From Halochromatium salexigens (GTDB taxonomy: Bacteria > Pseudomonadota > Gammaproteobacteria > Chromatiales > Chromatiaceae): a stretch of 64,000 nucleotides of DNA. Position numbers and translations under genes: made by a program. Below the pieces are notes generated by a model, which did not search any database, was not told the origin of the DNA, and saw only the letters and a program-made list of their open reading frames with translations. The stretch lies in NCBI RefSeq assembly GCF_016653295.1, contig NZ_NHSF01000059.1:8001-72000 (forward strand), given 5' to 3'. This document shows positions 53,862-63,566 of the stretch, piece by piece (positions within the stretch are counted from its first letter, which is position 1; each line of letters starts with the position of its first letter).

Positions 53862-55226
53862 ATGCTCGATCTCCTCCTGAAACTCAGCGCCTTTCTCGTC
53901 GCCATCCTGGTGCTGGTGACGGTGCACGAATTTGGTCACTTCTGGGTGGCGCGCCGGCTCGGCGTCAAGGTCTTGCGCTTCTCGATCGGCTTCGGTCGGG
54001 CGCTGCTGAGCTGGCGCCGACGCGATGATCCGACCGAATATGTGCTCGCCGCGATCCCGCTCGGTGGCTACGTCAAGATGCTCGATGAGCGCGAGGAGCC
54101 GGTGCCCGAGGCCGAGTTGCACCTGGCCTTCAATCGACAAAGGCTCTGGGTGCGCTCAGCGATCGTGATGGCCGGGCCGGCCTTCAATTTCCTGCTCGCC
54201 TTGGTGCTCTACTGGCTGCTGTTCATGGCGGGTCAGTCGGGTCTGACGCCCGAGATCGGCGAGGTTCCGCCACAGAGTATCGCCGCCGACGCCGGTTTCG
54301 AGCCCGGTGACCGGGTGCTTGCCGTCGGCGATCGGCCCACGCCGACTTGGAGCGCGGTCTGGCTCGCGACCCTCTCCGAAGGGATCGGTGGCGAGGATCT
54401 TGGCATCCGTGTGCAGCGTCCCGATGGCAGCGAACAGATGCGGGTGCTCGCTGGCGATCGGCTCGCCGAACTCGAGCCGGGGCAGGGCTTTCTCGATGCG
54501 ATCGGACTACAGCGCGTCTCGCCTGCGATCCCCGCCGTGATCGGCGAGGTGGTGCCCGGGCAGCCGGCGGCCGAGGCGGGACTCGAGACCGGCGATCACA
54601 TCCTCGCCATCGATGGGGTCGAGATCGACGATTGGCAGCATCTGGTGTCGATCGTCCAGGCTCACCCGGACGAGCGCCTGCGGGTGACGCTCGCGCGCGA
54701 TGGCGAGCGCGTTTTGCTCGATCTCCATCCCCGCGCGGTCGAGGTGGAGGGCGAGACGAGTGGGCGCATCGGCGCCGGGGTCGAGTACCCGGACGAGATC
54801 TGGGCCGATCAGGAGGTCTGGGTCCGCTATGGGCCGATCGATGCCGTCCTCGAGGCCGGGCGGCGCGTGGTCGATGTGTCGATGCTGACCCTGCGCATCG
54901 TCGGCAAGATGCTGGTGGGCACGGCCTCGGTCGAAAATATCAGCAGCCCGATTGGCATCGCCAACGCGGCGGGGGAGACTGCGAGCTACGGGCTGGCCTC
55001 GTTCGTGCAATTCCTCGCCTTGCTCAGCGTGAGCCTGGGGCTGATCAACCTGTTTCCGATCCCGGTGCTCGACGGCGGGCATCTGCTGTACTTCGCCATC
55101 GAGGGCGTGCTCGGCCGGCCCTTGTCCGAGGCGGTGCAGGAGCAGGGCCAGCGCGTCGGCATCGCCTTGCTGATTGCGTTGATGACGTTCGCCTTCTATG
55201 TCGATCTGGCGAAATTGCTGGGCTGA
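53862..55226 (+). CDS. rseP: RIP zinc protease RseP
   Basis: Site-2 intramembrane protease that cuts RseA to release sigma-E and clears remnant signal peptides. The 454-residue protein has the membrane-embedded HEFGH motif (His22, Glu23, His26), tandem PDZ domains in the middle (GEVPPQSIAADAGFEPGDRVLAV; EVVPGQPAAEAGLETGDHILAIDG), and the second metal motif LFPIPVLDGGHLLYF near the C-terminus. It starts six bases after dxr and precedes bamA, the conserved order. Confidence 0.97.
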   Translation: MLDLLLKLSAFLVAILVLVTVHEFGHFWVARRLGVKVLRFSIGFGRALLSWRRRDDPTEYVLAAIPLGGYVKMLDEREEPVPEAELHLAFNRQRLWVRSAIVMAGPAFNFLLALVLYWLLFMAGQSGLTPEIGEVPPQSIAADAGFEPGDRVLAVGDRPTPTWSAVWLATLSEGIGGEDLGIRVQRPDGSEQMRVLAGDRLAELEPGQGFLDAIGLQRVSPAIPAVIGEVVPGQPAAEAGLETGDHILAIDGVEIDDWQHLVSIVQAHPDERLRVTLARDGERVLLDLHPRAVEVEGETSGRIGAGVEYPDEIWADQEVWVRYGPIDAVLEAGRRVVDVSMLTLRIVGKMLVGTASVENISSPIGIANAAGETASYGLASFVQFLALLSVSLGLINLFPIPVLDGGHLLYFAIEGVLGRPLSEAVQEQGQRVGIALLIALMTFAFYVDLAKLLG

Positions 55227-55268
55227 TCTCGCGCACTGATCCTGCTGGGCTGATCCGTGCGAATCCCT

Positions 55269-55274
55269 TATACT
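55269..55274 (+). promoter_or_regulatory. Possible -10 element upstream of bamA
   Basis: TATACT lies about 120 bases before the bamA start in the 167-base gap after rseP. The matching -35 region (TGGGCT at 17-base spacing) is poor. It could be a separate bamA promoter; sigma-E control, known elsewhere for this operon, cannot be judged by eye. Confidence 0.25.
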
Positions 55275-55393
55275 CGAGCGCTTTGCTGGCGTGAGTCTCT
55301 CAGGCTGTCATCAGCGTTCGTGACACCGTCTCTCGAGTCTGGGCACGCCGCTCCTCAGATGAAGCACATCCTTAGCGTGAACAGGGGGTCAAT

Positions 55394-57724
55394 GTGACGT
55401 CGTCCCGCGCAGATTGCGCAACAGGCCGCATCAGGGTAACGCTGTTGGCCTTGTGTCTCATGGCCGCCGGCGTCCAAGCCGCCGATTTCGAGGTTGCTGA
55501 CATCCGAGTCGAGGGCCTACAGCGGATTGCCGCCGGGACTATCTTCAACTATTTGCCGGTCCAGGTGGGCGATTCGGTCAGTGACGGCATTACCGGCAAC
55601 ATCATCCGCTCGCTGTTCTCGACCGGATTCTTCAGTGATGTCAAGGTTGAGCGCGAAGGCGATGTCCTGATCGTCGTGGTGCGCGAGCGTCCAGCGATTG
55701 CCCAGATCGATCTCACCGGCAACAAATCCCTGAAGACCGAGCAGCTCAAGGAAGGACTCGAAGAGATCGGCATGGCCGAAGGCCGTGTCTTCAACCCGGC
55801 GATGCTCGATCGCATCGAGCAGGAATTGCGCCGGCAGTACTTCGGTGCCGGCAAATACGGGGTCGAGATCGAATCGACGGTCTCGCCGCTCGAGCGCAAT
55901 CGGGTGGCGGTGCGCATCGCGATCGTCGAGGGACAGACCGCGCGCATCAAGCAGATCAACATCATCGGCAACCAGGCATTCAGCGACAAGGAGTTGCTCA
56001 AGCAGTTCGATCTCGGCACTACCAAGTGGTACTCGTTCTACACCAAGAACGATCAATACTCGAAACAGAAGCTCGGTGGCGACCTCGAGGATCTGCGCTC
56101 CTTCTATCTCGATCGTGGCTACGTCAACTTCGAGATCACCTCGACGCAGGTCTCGATCAGCCCCGACAAGGACGGCATGTACGTCACCATTGCGATCGAG
56201 GAAGGCGATGTCTATCAGGTCAAGGACATCAAGCTGGCGGGCGAGTCCAGGGTGCCGACCGAGCAGCTGTTCCCGTTGATCCATCTGCGCCGGGGCGAGG
56301 ACTTTTCACGCATCAAGGCCACCGAGAGCGCCGAGCGCATCTCCGAGCTGCTCGGCAGTGAGGGCTACGCCTTCGCCAATGTCAACGCGGTGCCGGAGAT
56401 CGATGAAGAGAACAAGGAGGTGATCATCACCTTCTTCGTCGATCCGGGTAAGCGAGTCTATGTCCGCCGCATCAATATGGAAGGTAACACCCGCACCCGC
56501 GATGTGGTGTTGCGCCGCGAGATGCGCCAGCTCGAGCGCGCCTGGTTCTCGACCGATCTGGTCAAGCGCTCGCGCGAGCGTCTGCAACGGCTCGGCTACT
56601 TCGAGGATGTGACGATCGAGACGCCGGCGGTGCCTGGGCTTGCGGATCAGGTCGATGTCGATGTGAGCGTAAAAGAAAAGCCGTCCGGGAACCTGCTCGC
56701 TGGTGTCGGCTTTTCGCAGTCCCAAGGCATCCTCCTGAATGCGAGTGTGACCCAGAACAACTTTCTCGGAACCGGTAAACGCGTTTCGATGGCCCTGAAC
56801 ACGAGTCGCAGTTCGCAACTCTATCGGTTGGCTTATACCAATCCTTATTACACGGTCGACGGGATCAGCCGCGGTTTCGACCTAAGTTATCGGGCAACCA
56901 ACTTCGATGATCTCATTGGTGCCGATTTCACGACCGATGTCGGTTTGGCTGAGGTCAACTTTGGTTTGCCAATCTCGGATGTGAGTCGCGCCGGACTTGG
57001 GTTCCGTTATCAGTATACGCACTTCTTCGCTGGGAACACTTCGGAGCTAGCTCAGGATTTCGTCCAAGACAACGGCGACAAGTTCAACGATTTCTTCATT
57101 ACGGCTAACTACTCACGAGATAGCCGTGATTCGGCTATTTTCCCGACCAAGGGCACCTTTCAGCGAGCCTTTGGAGAGATTGCCGTGCCGGGGAGCGACC
57201 TCCAGTACTACCGTTTGAACCTGGAGGGCCGGCAGTACATCCAGCTCACGCGCAAATTCACCTTCGCGCTGAGAGGCGATCTTGGCTATGGCGCTGGATA
57301 CGGGGAGACTGCGCAACTACCGTTCTTCGAGAACTTCTATGCCGGAGGACCGCGTTCGGTGCGCGGTTATGATGCCTATTCCCTTGGACCGCGCGAGGTT
57401 GATGGCGATGATGATCCGGTCGGCGGGAATCTCAAAATGACCGGATCGCTGGAGGTCTTTGCGCCCCCGCCCATTGGTGGCCAATTCGAGAATACGGTGC
57501 GTCTTGGCGCCTTCCTCGACTTCGGCAATGTCTGGTGGACGGAGTCCGATCCGTTGGTGGCGCCCACGGGTTTCGATCTGGGGGATCTGCGCTATTCGAC
57601 GGGCCTGTCATTCGCCTGGCTTTCACCCGTAGGGGCGCTGTCCTTGAGCCTCGGGTTTCCGCTCAATTCGGAGGATGATGACGAGACCCAAATCTTTCAG
57701 TTCTCATTTGGTCAGACATTCTGA
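55394..57724 (+). CDS. bamA: Outer membrane protein assembly factor BamA
   Basis: Central Omp85 component of the machine inserting beta-barrel proteins in the outer membrane. The 776-residue protein has a signal peptide ending near VQAADF, five POTRA repeats (about residues 30-430; VADIRVEGLQRIAAGT opens the first) and a C-terminal 16-strand barrel with the VRGYDAYSLGPR motif in loop 6 and a terminal Phe (FSFGQTF). The start is a GTG with GGGGG upstream. skp and the lpx genes follow. Confidence 0.97.
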   Translation: MTSSRADCATGRIRVTLLALCLMAAGVQAADFEVADIRVEGLQRIAAGTIFNYLPVQVGDSVSDGITGNIIRSLFSTGFFSDVKVEREGDVLIVVVRERPAIAQIDLTGNKSLKTEQLKEGLEEIGMAEGRVFNPAMLDRIEQELRRQYFGAGKYGVEIESTVSPLERNRVAVRIAIVEGQTARIKQINIIGNQAFSDKELLKQFDLGTTKWYSFYTKNDQYSKQKLGGDLEDLRSFYLDRGYVNFEITSTQVSISPDKDGMYVTIAIEEGDVYQVKDIKLAGESRVPTEQLFPLIHLRRGEDFSRIKATESAERISELLGSEGYAFANVNAVPEIDEENKEVIITFFVDPGKRVYVRRINMEGNTRTRDVVLRREMRQLERAWFSTDLVKRSRERLQRLGYFEDVTIETPAVPGLADQVDVDVSVKEKPSGNLLAGVGFSQSQGILLNASVTQNNFLGTGKRVSMALNTSRSSQLYRLAYTNPYYTVDGISRGFDLSYRATNFDDLIGADFTTDVGLAEVNFGLPISDVSRAGLGFRYQYTHFFAGNTSELAQDFVQDNGDKFNDFFITANYSRDSRDSAIFPTKGTFQRAFGEIAVPGSDLQYYRLNLEGRQYIQLTRKFTFALRGDLGYGAGYGETAQLPFFENFYAGGPRSVRGYDAYSLGPREVDGDDDPVGGNLKMTGSLEVFAPPPIGGQFENTVRLGAFLDFGNVWWTESDPLVAPTGFDLGDLRYSTGLSFAWLSPVGALSLSLGFPLNSEDDDETQIFQFSFGQTF

Positions 57725-57736
57725 ACGTCAGACATT

Positions 57737-58258
57737 ATGTTGAAACGATGCTGGATTGCTTCGCCTTTGCTCGCTCTTCTGCTGCTTGCCGGCACCGTGA
57801 ATGCCGAGGAACCCTTCCGCATTGCCGTCATCGATCCCAATCGCATTGTCGAGGAATCACCTCAATATGAGGCCGCGCGTAATCTTCTGAGTGCGGAAGC
57901 GCAGGAGCGGGAGGCTGAATTGACCTCGCAACAAGAGGATATCGCGCGGTTGGAGACGCGCCTCGAGCGCGATGGTGCCCTGATGCGCTCTGATGAGGTG
58001 ACGCGGTTGCGTAACGACATTCGCGCGCGCGAGCGACGCCTGCGTTATGCCCAGGAAGAGCTGCAGGCGGATTTTGCCCTGCGCCAGAGCGATTTGCGGA
58101 CCAAGCTGGTGCAACAAGTCGAGGAGGTCGTCGAGCAGGTTGCCAAGGATAATGGCTTTGATCTGATCTTGAGCGAAGGCGTGGTCTATGCGAGTTCGCG
58201 CGCGGATATCTCGGACGAGGTGATCGACCGTCTCAAAGAGGTTTTTGAGAAGCGCTGA
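57737..58258 (+). CDS. skp: Periplasmic chaperone OmpH/Skp
   Basis: Trimeric periplasmic chaperone that holds unfolded outer-membrane proteins on the way to BamA. The 173-residue protein has a signal peptide (LLALLLLAGTVNAEE) and the family pattern FRIAVIDPNRIVEESPQY, a long charged coiled coil (about residues 60-125) forming the tentacles, and a C-terminal strand (GFDLILSEGVVYAS). It begins 12 bases after the bamA stop. Confidence 0.95.
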   Translation: MLKRCWIASPLLALLLLAGTVNAEEPFRIAVIDPNRIVEESPQYEAARNLLSAEAQEREAELTSQQEDIARLETRLERDGALMRSDEVTRLRNDIRARERRLRYAQEELQADFALRQSDLRTKLVQQVEEVVEQVAKDNGFDLILSEGVVYASSRADISDEVIDRLKEVFEKR

Positions 58259-58271
58259 GACAGCAAACGCG

Positions 58272-59348
58272 ATGTTGGTCAGTGAACTTGCAACCCGGAT
58301 CGGCGCCGAGCTGCTCGGTCAGGGCGCCGACATCGAGATCGACGAGGTCTGCGCCCTGGACGAGGCGAGCGCGGCCGGCATCAGTTTTGTCAGTGCCAGG
58401 AAATATCTCCCCGCCTTGCGCGCGACCCGTGCCGCTGCGGTGATCCTGACACCTGAGTTGGCGGCGGAAGCACCCTGTGCCTGTTTGGTCGTCGACAATC
58501 CAACGCTGGCGTTCGCGCGTGTGGTCGAGCTGCTGCATCCGCGCCGACCGCCACCAGCCGGTTGGCACCCGAGCGCGGTGGTCGCGGCCAGCGCGCAGAT
58601 CCATCCCTCGGCCTCGATCGGTGCACTCTGCGTGATCGAGGAGGGGGTCGTGATCGAGGCTGGCGTCGAGATCGGGCCGCATTGCGTGATCCAACGCGAT
58701 AGCCTCATCGGCGAGCAGACGCGCCTGGTCGCCGCTGTCACGGTTTGCGCGCGGAGCCTCATCGGCAAACGTGTACTATTGCATCCTGGCGCGGTCATTG
58801 GTCGCGAAGGTTTCGGCTTCGCGCGCGATGGCGAGCGCTGGATTCGCATCCCGCAGATCGGGCGCGTGCGCCTTGGCGATGATGTCGAGGTCGGCAGCAA
58901 CAGTGCCGTGGATCGTGGCGCCATCGGCGAGACGGTCATCGGCGATGGGGTCAAGATCGACAACCTGATCCAGATTGGCCATAACGTCGAGGTCGGCGAG
59001 AATACCGCCATGGCCGCCTGTTCCGGCATCTCCGGCTCGACACGGATCGGCAAGAATTGCACCATCGCCGGCGCGGTCGGCGTGGCCGGCCATTTGGAGA
59101 TCGCCGACGATGTGCATTTCACCGGCATGGCGATGGTGACGCGCTCGTTTGAGCAAGCCGGTGCCTATAGCAGCGGTATCCCGGCGATGCCGAGTGCCGA
59201 TTGGCGTCGCAGCGTCGCGCGCTTTCGCCATCTCGACGAGATGGCAAGGCGTCTGCGCCGGCTCGAGGAACAGGTTACCGAGCTGCAAGACGCTCAGCCC
59301 AGGTCGTCACCTGAGCGATGGCGAGAAAACAGTGATAAGACAGCCTGA
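58272..59348 (+). CDS. lpxD: UDP-3-O-(3-hydroxyacyl)glucosamine N-acyltransferase
   Basis: Third step of lipid A synthesis, N-acylating the glucosamine unit. The 358-residue protein has the N-terminal uridine-binding domain (ISFVSARKYLPAL) and a left-handed beta-helix of hexapeptide repeats (about residues 105-310). The catalytic His is in IQIGHNVEVG, and a C-terminal helix (FRHLDEMARRLRRLEEQV) binds acyl carrier protein. The ATG at 58272 is preferred to the TTG at 58245, which overlaps skp. Confidence 0.96.
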   Translation: MLVSELATRIGAELLGQGADIEIDEVCALDEASAAGISFVSARKYLPALRATRAAAVILTPELAAEAPCACLVVDNPTLAFARVVELLHPRRPPPAGWHPSAVVAASAQIHPSASIGALCVIEEGVVIEAGVEIGPHCVIQRDSLIGEQTRLVAAVTVCARSLIGKRVLLHPGAVIGREGFGFARDGERWIRIPQIGRVRLGDDVEVGSNSAVDRGAIGETVIGDGVKIDNLIQIGHNVEVGENTAMAACSGISGSTRIGKNCTIAGAVGVAGHLEIADDVHFTGMAMVTRSFEQAGAYSSGIPAMPSADWRRSVARFRHLDEMARRLRRLEEQVTELQDAQPRSSPERWRENSDKTA

Positions 59349-59381
59349 TGTTGGCGTGCAGCCGGCTCTGTGGAGGTGGAT

Positions 59382-59825
59382 TTGATTAAGATGGATATCC
59401 ATAAGGTGCTGAGCCTGCTGCCGCACCGTTATCCGTTCCTGTTGGTCGATCGCGTCGTGTTGTTCGAGCCGAATGAGCAGTTGATCGGTTTGAAGAACGT
59501 GACCTATAACGAACCGTACTTCAATGGGCATTTCCCGATCCGCCCAGTGATGCCGGGCGTGTTGATCATCGAGGCGCTGGCCCAGGCTACCGGCTTGCTG
59601 GCCATGGAGTCGCGGCCGGAAGAAGTGAATGAGAAATCGCTCTATTACTTCGTCGGCATCGATAATGCGCGCTTCAAGCGTCCAGTGGAGCCTGGCGATC
59701 AGCTCTTCCTCGATGTCAGGGTGCACAACGTCAAGCGCGGTATCTGGAAGTTCTCGGGCGAGGCGCGCGTCGACGAGCGCATGGTGGCGAGTGCCGAGAT
59801 CATGTGTACCGCGCGGGACTTCTGA
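59382..59825 (+). CDS. fabZ: 3-hydroxyacyl-ACP dehydratase FabZ
   Basis: Dehydrates 3-hydroxyacyl-ACP in fatty-acid elongation. The roughly 147-residue hotdog-fold protein has the catalytic His50 in [16 protein letters not shown] and Glu64 in LIIEALAQA. Three starts compete: GTG 59370, TTG 59382 and ATG 59391. GGAGGT at 59372-59377 lies four bases before the TTG and thirteen before the ATG, so the TTG is favoured and the GTG would place the site inside the gene. lpxA begins three bases after the stop. Confidence 0.95.
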   Translation: MIKMDIHKVLSLLPHRYPFLLVDRVVLFEPNEQLIGLKNVTYNEPYFNGHFPIRPVMPGVLIIEALAQATGLLAMESRPEEVNEKSLYYFVGIDNARFKRPVEPGDQLFLDVRVHNVKRGIWKFSGEARVDERMVASAEIMCTARDF

Positions 59826-59828
59826 GTC

Positions 59829-60599
59829 TTGATCCATCCAACCGCCGTCGTCGATCCCTCGGCACAACTCGACGACGACGTCGAGGTTGGACCCTATGCG
59901 ATCATCGGTGCCGATGTCAGCATCGGCCAGGGCACCTGGATCGGGCCGCACGCGCTCGTGAACGGACCCACCATGATCGGGCGCGATAATCGTATCTTCC
60001 AGTTCGCCTCGGTGGGCGAAGCCCCGCAAGACAAGAAATACGGCGGCGAGCCCACCACGCTGACGCTCGGCGATCGCAATGTGGTGCGCGAGTCGGCCAC
60101 CCTCCACCGTGGCACGGTGCAAGGCTGCGGCGAGACGCGGATCGGCAATGACAATCTGTTCATGGCCTATACCCATGTGGCCCATGACTGCCTCATCGGC
60201 GATCAGGTGATCATGGCCAACGCCGCCTCCCTGGGCGGCCATGTGGTGATCGAGAACTGGGCGATCCTCGGCGGCTTCACCATCGTGCATCAGTTCTGCC
60301 GCATCGGCGCCCACAGCTTCAGCGCGATGGGCTCGGTGATTGGCAAGGATGTGCCGCCCTATATCACCATCGATGGTCATCCGGCGATCCCGCGCGGGAT
60401 CAATAGCGAGGGGCTGAAACGCCGGCACTTCAGCAGCGAGCAGATCAACGCCATCCGCCGCGCCTATCGGCTGCTCTATCTGTCCAATCTCAAGCTCGAC
60501 GAGGCGGCGCGGGCGCTCGCCGACTTGGCCGAGGCCGAGCCGGTGGTGGGCGTGATGACCGCGTTCCTGAGCGCGAGTGCCCGCAGTATCGTGCGCTGA
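59829..60599 (+). CDS. lpxA: UDP-N-acetylglucosamine acyltransferase
   Basis: First step of lipid A synthesis. The 256-residue left-handed beta-helix protein starts at a TTG (IHPTAVVDPSAQLDDDVEVGPYAIIG) and has the catalytic His in the TYTHVAHDCLIG-type block (AYTHVAHDCLIGDQV), plus the C-terminal helical part (NAIRRAYRLLYLSNL). Only three bases separate it from fabZ. The acyl-chain ruler residue near position 170 could not be assigned with confidence. Confidence 0.97.
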   Translation: MIHPTAVVDPSAQLDDDVEVGPYAIIGADVSIGQGTWIGPHALVNGPTMIGRDNRIFQFASVGEAPQDKKYGGEPTTLTLGDRNVVRESATLHRGTVQGCGETRIGNDNLFMAYTHVAHDCLIGDQVIMANAASLGGHVVIENWAILGGFTIVHQFCRIGAHSFSAMGSVIGKDVPPYITIDGHPAIPRGINSEGLKRRHFSSEQINAIRRAYRLLYLSNLKLDEAARALADLAEAEPVVGVMTAFLSASARSIVR

Positions 60600-60609
60600 T
60601 CCAGCCGCC

Positions 60610-61851
60610 GTGCGATCGTCTATTCCGAGCCCACGCCCCGCGCTGATCGGCATCGTTGCCAACGAGCCCTCCGGCGATCAACTCGGTGCCTTGCTGATCC
60701 AGGCGCTGCGGGCGCTGCGCCCGGAGTTGCGCTTCGTCGGTGTCGCCGGTCCGAGGATGCTCGCACAGGGCTGCGAGACGCTGTTGCCGATGGAGCGCCT
60801 GTCGGTGATGGGGCTGGTCGAGGTGGCCAGGGTGCTGCCGGACCTGCTGCGCGCGCGCCGCGAGTTGATCGCACGGCTGCGGCAGCTGAAGCCGCTGGTG
60901 GTGATCGGCATCGATGCCCCGGACTTCAACCTCGGCCTGGAACGGCGCCTGCGCGTGCAAGGGCTTGCGACCGTGCATCTGGTGAGTCCCACCGTCTGGG
61001 CTTGGCGCGCAGGCCGCGTCAAGCAGATCCGGCGCGCGGTCGATCTGATGCTCAGCATCTTCCCTTTCGAGGCTGAGTTTCTGCGCGCGCAGCGGGTGCC
61101 GGTGGACTACATCGGTCATCCGCTGGCCGATGAGATCCCGCTTGATCCAAACTGCGAGGCGGCGCGTTTGGTGCTGGGACTGCTGCCAGAGATCCCGGCC
61201 GCAGATGGGGGGGCGGATGCCGAGCGAGCCGCCGAGTTTGGAACTGCGCTGATCGCAATCCTGCCTGGCAGTCGCCGGAGCGAACTCGAGCTGCTCGGCC
61301 CGCCGATGCTCGAGACCGCCGCCTGGTGCCATGCTCGACGTCCAGGTCTGCGCTTCATCGCGCCGATGGTCTCCGAGACGCTGCGCGAGCGCTTTGAGGC
61401 GATGCGCCGCGCGCGCGCGCCCGAGGTGCCGCTGCGCCTGGTCGACGGCCAAAGCCGCGAGGTGATGGCGGCGGCTGATCTGGTGCTCACCGCCTCGGGC
61501 ACCGCGACCCTCGAGGCCCTGCTCTCGAAGCGACCCATGCTGGTCGCCTATCGGTTGCACCCACTGACCTATTGGCTGGTGACCAGGCTGCGGTTGATCA
61601 AGGTCCGCTATGCGGCCATGGCCAACCTCTTGGTCGGTCGCGAGCTGGCACCGGAGTTCTTGCAGGAGCGTTGCCGTGCTGAATTCATGGGACCCGCGCT
61701 GCTGCGGCTATTAGATGATGCCGACCGCCGTGCCGAAATCGAACACAGCTATCGGCAGATCCATCTCCAACTCAAACAGAATGCCGCCCGCCGCGCTGCC
61801 GCAGCCATCCTCGCGCTCATCGACAAGAGGGGAGGAAACGCCGATGGATGA
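60610..61851 (+). CDS. lpxB: Lipid-A-disaccharide synthase
   Basis: Glycosyltransferase joining UDP-diacylglucosamine and lipid X. The 413-residue protein has [15 protein letters not shown] at the start, [31 protein letters not shown] and the C-terminal [22 protein letters not shown]. The GTG at 60610 is chosen because the earlier frame (from 60577) overlaps lpxA without homology; no strong ribosome site is visible. A Gly/Asp-rich insert of about 20 residues lies near position 200. Its stop overlaps rnhB by eight bases. Confidence 0.95.
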   Translation: MRSSIPSPRPALIGIVANEPSGDQLGALLIQALRALRPELRFVGVAGPRMLAQGCETLLPMERLSVMGLVEVARVLPDLLRARRELIARLRQLKPLVVIGIDAPDFNLGLERRLRVQGLATVHLVSPTVWAWRAGRVKQIRRAVDLMLSIFPFEAEFLRAQRVPVDYIGHPLADEIPLDPNCEAARLVLGLLPEIPAADGGADAERAAEFGTALIAILPGSRRSELELLGPPMLETAAWCHARRPGLRFIAPMVSETLRERFEAMRRARAPEVPLRLVDGQSREVMAAADLVLTASGTATLEALLSKRPMLVAYRLHPLTYWLVTRLRLIKVRYAAMANLLVGRELAPEFLQERCRAEFMGPALLRLLDDADRRAEIEHSYRQIHLQLKQNAARRAAAAILALIDKRGGNADG

Positions 61852-62476
61852 TCGATTATCGAATCATGCTGGACTGAACGATTCGGCCCCAAACGACCGG
61901 GTCGTCGGGGTCGACGAGGCTGGGCGTGGACCGCTCGCCGGCCCAGTCTGCGCGGCGGCCGTGATCCTCGATCCCGCGAACAATCCGCTTGGGATCAACG
62001 ACTCGAAGCAGCTCTCGGCGCCACGGCGCGAGCGGTTGGCGTGCGAGATCAAGGCGTCCGCGCTGGCCTGGGCGGTGACCTTCGTCGAGGTTGCCGAGAT
62101 CGACCGGATCAACATCCTGCAGGCCGCATTGCTGGCGATGCGCAAGGCGCTCGAGGCCTTGTCGGTGGCGCCAACGCTGGCGCTGATCGATGGCAACCTC
62201 TGTCCCTCCGGGCTGTGCTGTCCGGCGCAGGCGGTGGTGCGTGGCGATCAGACCAGCATTGCCATCGGCGCGGCCTCGATCCTGGCCAAGGTCGCACGTG
62301 ATCAAGCGATGCAGGAGCTGGATCAGCGCCATCCGGGCTACGGCTTCGCACAGCACAAAGGTTATGGAACCAAGGCCCATCTCGAGGCCCTGGATCGGCT
62401 CGGTCCTTGTTGCGAGCATCGACGCAGTTTCGCACCGGTGCGTGCGTGTCTGGCGCGCGTGGAGGGGGCCGCTTGA
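61844..62476 (+). CDS. rnhB: Ribonuclease HII
   Basis: Removes RNA from RNA-DNA hybrids and single ribonucleotides in DNA. The 210-residue enzyme has the acidic active-site residues in [16 protein letters not shown] and further conserved Asp in ALIDGNLC-type ALIDGN and KVARDQAM. The start ATG 61844, with GGAGG upstream, overlaps lpxB; the longer frame to 61715 is inside lpxB. In E. coli dnaE follows rnhB; here it does not. Confidence 0.96.
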   Translation: MDDRLSNHAGLNDSAPNDRVVGVDEAGRGPLAGPVCAAAVILDPANNPLGINDSKQLSAPRRERLACEIKASALAWAVTFVEVAEIDRINILQAALLAMRKALEALSVAPTLALIDGNLCPSGLCCPAQAVVRGDQTSIAIGAASILAKVARDQAMQELDQRHPGYGFAQHKGYGTKAHLEALDRLGPCCEHRRSFAPVRACLARVEGAA

Positions 62477-62534
62477 TCCGAGCCTTGCCGATTGGCTGGC
62501 GGCGTGGGATTTGTCAAGTCCCTATCTCAGCTCC

Positions 62535-62549
62535 GCCGACTACGTCGGC
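62535..62549. repeat. Short perfect hairpin after rnhB
   Basis: GCCGAC and GTCGGC flank a TAC loop in the 163-base gap between rnhB and the thioredoxin gene. No T-run follows on either strand, so it is not a clear intrinsic terminator. The rest of the gap has no gene and no sure promoter. Confidence 0.3.
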
Positions 62550-62639
62550 ACCTTCGCGCCATGCAAGGTGCAATCGCCAGGCACCAAATCCCCCGCGCTG
62601 CTGTCCATGGACATCTAGCTTTAAGATGAGAGAGATATC

Positions 62640-63197
62640 ATGCACGCTATCCAGATCCTTCGCACGCTCGGCCATCGAGCTGCTGGTCTGCGTCCAGGCC
62701 TGAGTACACTGCTGCTGCTCCTGGCCCTACCGGCGATCGCGTCGGCTGCCGGGGCGCAACTGACGCCGGTTTCGGAGGCGCCCATGGCGCCCGACTTCGA
62801 GCTGAGCGGTCCGAATGCCGAGGTCTACCGGCTCGAGGACTTTCAAGGCAAGCCGTTGATCGTCAACTTCTGGGCCACCTGGTGCCCTCCCTGCCGGGCC
62901 GAGATGCCCTCGATGCAGCGGGCCTGGGAGCAGGTCGAGTCGGAGGGCATCGCGATTATCGCGATCAATGTCGGCGAGGATAGCGAAGCGGTGAAGGCCT
63001 TCCTGGAGCAAGTGCCAGTGGACTTCCCGCTGCCGTTGGATACGGATTCCGCGGTAACCCAGCGCTGGCCGTTGCGTGGTCTGCCAACCACCTTCGTCGT
63101 GGCGCCAGATGGGCGTTTGGTCTATAAGGCCACCGGCGAGCGCGAATGGGATGATCCGGCGCTGCTCGATCAGGTGCGCGCGCTGAAGACCGACTAG
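62640..63197 (+). CDS. TlpA-like exported thioredoxin-fold protein
   Basis: A 185-residue periplasmic thiol-disulfide oxidoreductase of the TlpA/ResA type. It has an N-terminal signal or anchor (LSTLLLLLALPAIASAAG), the AhpC/TSA-like opening APDFELSGPNAEVYRLEDFQGK, the active site WCPPC at residues 81-85, and the cis-Pro region GLPTTFVVAPDG. Such proteins reduce cysteines in cytochrome c maturation or other periplasmic partners; the exact partner is unknown. GAGAG precedes the ATG. The gene stands alone between rnhB and the convergent membrane-protein gene. Confidence 0.9.
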   Translation: MHAIQILRTLGHRAAGLRPGLSTLLLLLALPAIASAAGAQLTPVSEAPMAPDFELSGPNAEVYRLEDFQGKPLIVNFWATWCPPCRAEMPSMQRAWEQVESEGIAIIAINVGEDSEAVKAFLEQVPVDFPLPLDTDSAVTQRWPLRGLPTTFVVAPDGRLVYKATGEREWDDPALLDQVRALKTD

Positions 63198-63207
63198 CCG
63201 TCTCGCA

Positions 63208-63555
63208 CTAAAGCAACAATCGTGTGGTGAGCATCAACGCCGCGATGCTGATCAGGATGAAGGTTGCGAACAGCAGCCAATGGAATCCGCGGTTCAGCCG
63301 CCGTGCAAGGCGTGGAAAGCCGCGCATCTCGGGGCTGGGCCTTGTCGGCACTGTTGTGAAGGTCTGAATGAAGACCAGCCCGCAGAGCGTCCAGAGCAGC
63401 AGGGCGATGACCGCTGGGAGCGCGGCCTGCAAGGCGTGACTGCCCGGATTGAAGATGATGATCGCGGCGCCGATCAATAACACGATCAGCAGTACGATCA
63501 GCGCGGATGTCAGCCCTCGCAGGCGGGTGGCGATTCGGGACAGGGATTCGAGCAT
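63208..63555 (-). CDS. Small membrane protein, 115 aa
   Basis: Unrecognised 115-residue inner-membrane protein with three hydrophobic segments (SALIVLLIVLLIGAAIIIF; LQAALPAVIALLLWTLCGLVFI; FHWLLFATFILISIAALML). No known domain. It begins 11 bases after the stop of the CorC/HlyC-type gene on the same strand and is probably co-transcribed. Its end converges on the thioredoxin gene with ten bases between. Confidence 0.65.
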   Translation of the reverse strand: MLESLSRIATRLRGLTSALIVLLIVLLIGAAIIIFNPGSHALQAALPAVIALLLWTLCGLVFIQTFTTVPTRPSPEMRGFPRLARRLNRGFHWLLFATFILISIAALMLTTRLLL

Positions 63556-63566
63556 CGGAACTCCGG

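Noticed and set aside
52902-54140. 412-codon open frame opposite dxr and rseP
   Set aside because: It spans two well-supported genes and their junction, and has no homology-like block.
59307-60662. 451-codon open frame opposite fabZ-lpxA-lpxB
   Set aside because: Covers three coupled genes on the other strand; a codon-bias artefact.
62190-62703. Two plus-strand frames overlapping the end of rnhB and the following gap
   Set aside because: They are in other frames of rnhB or span non-coding DNA, with no ribosome site or motif.
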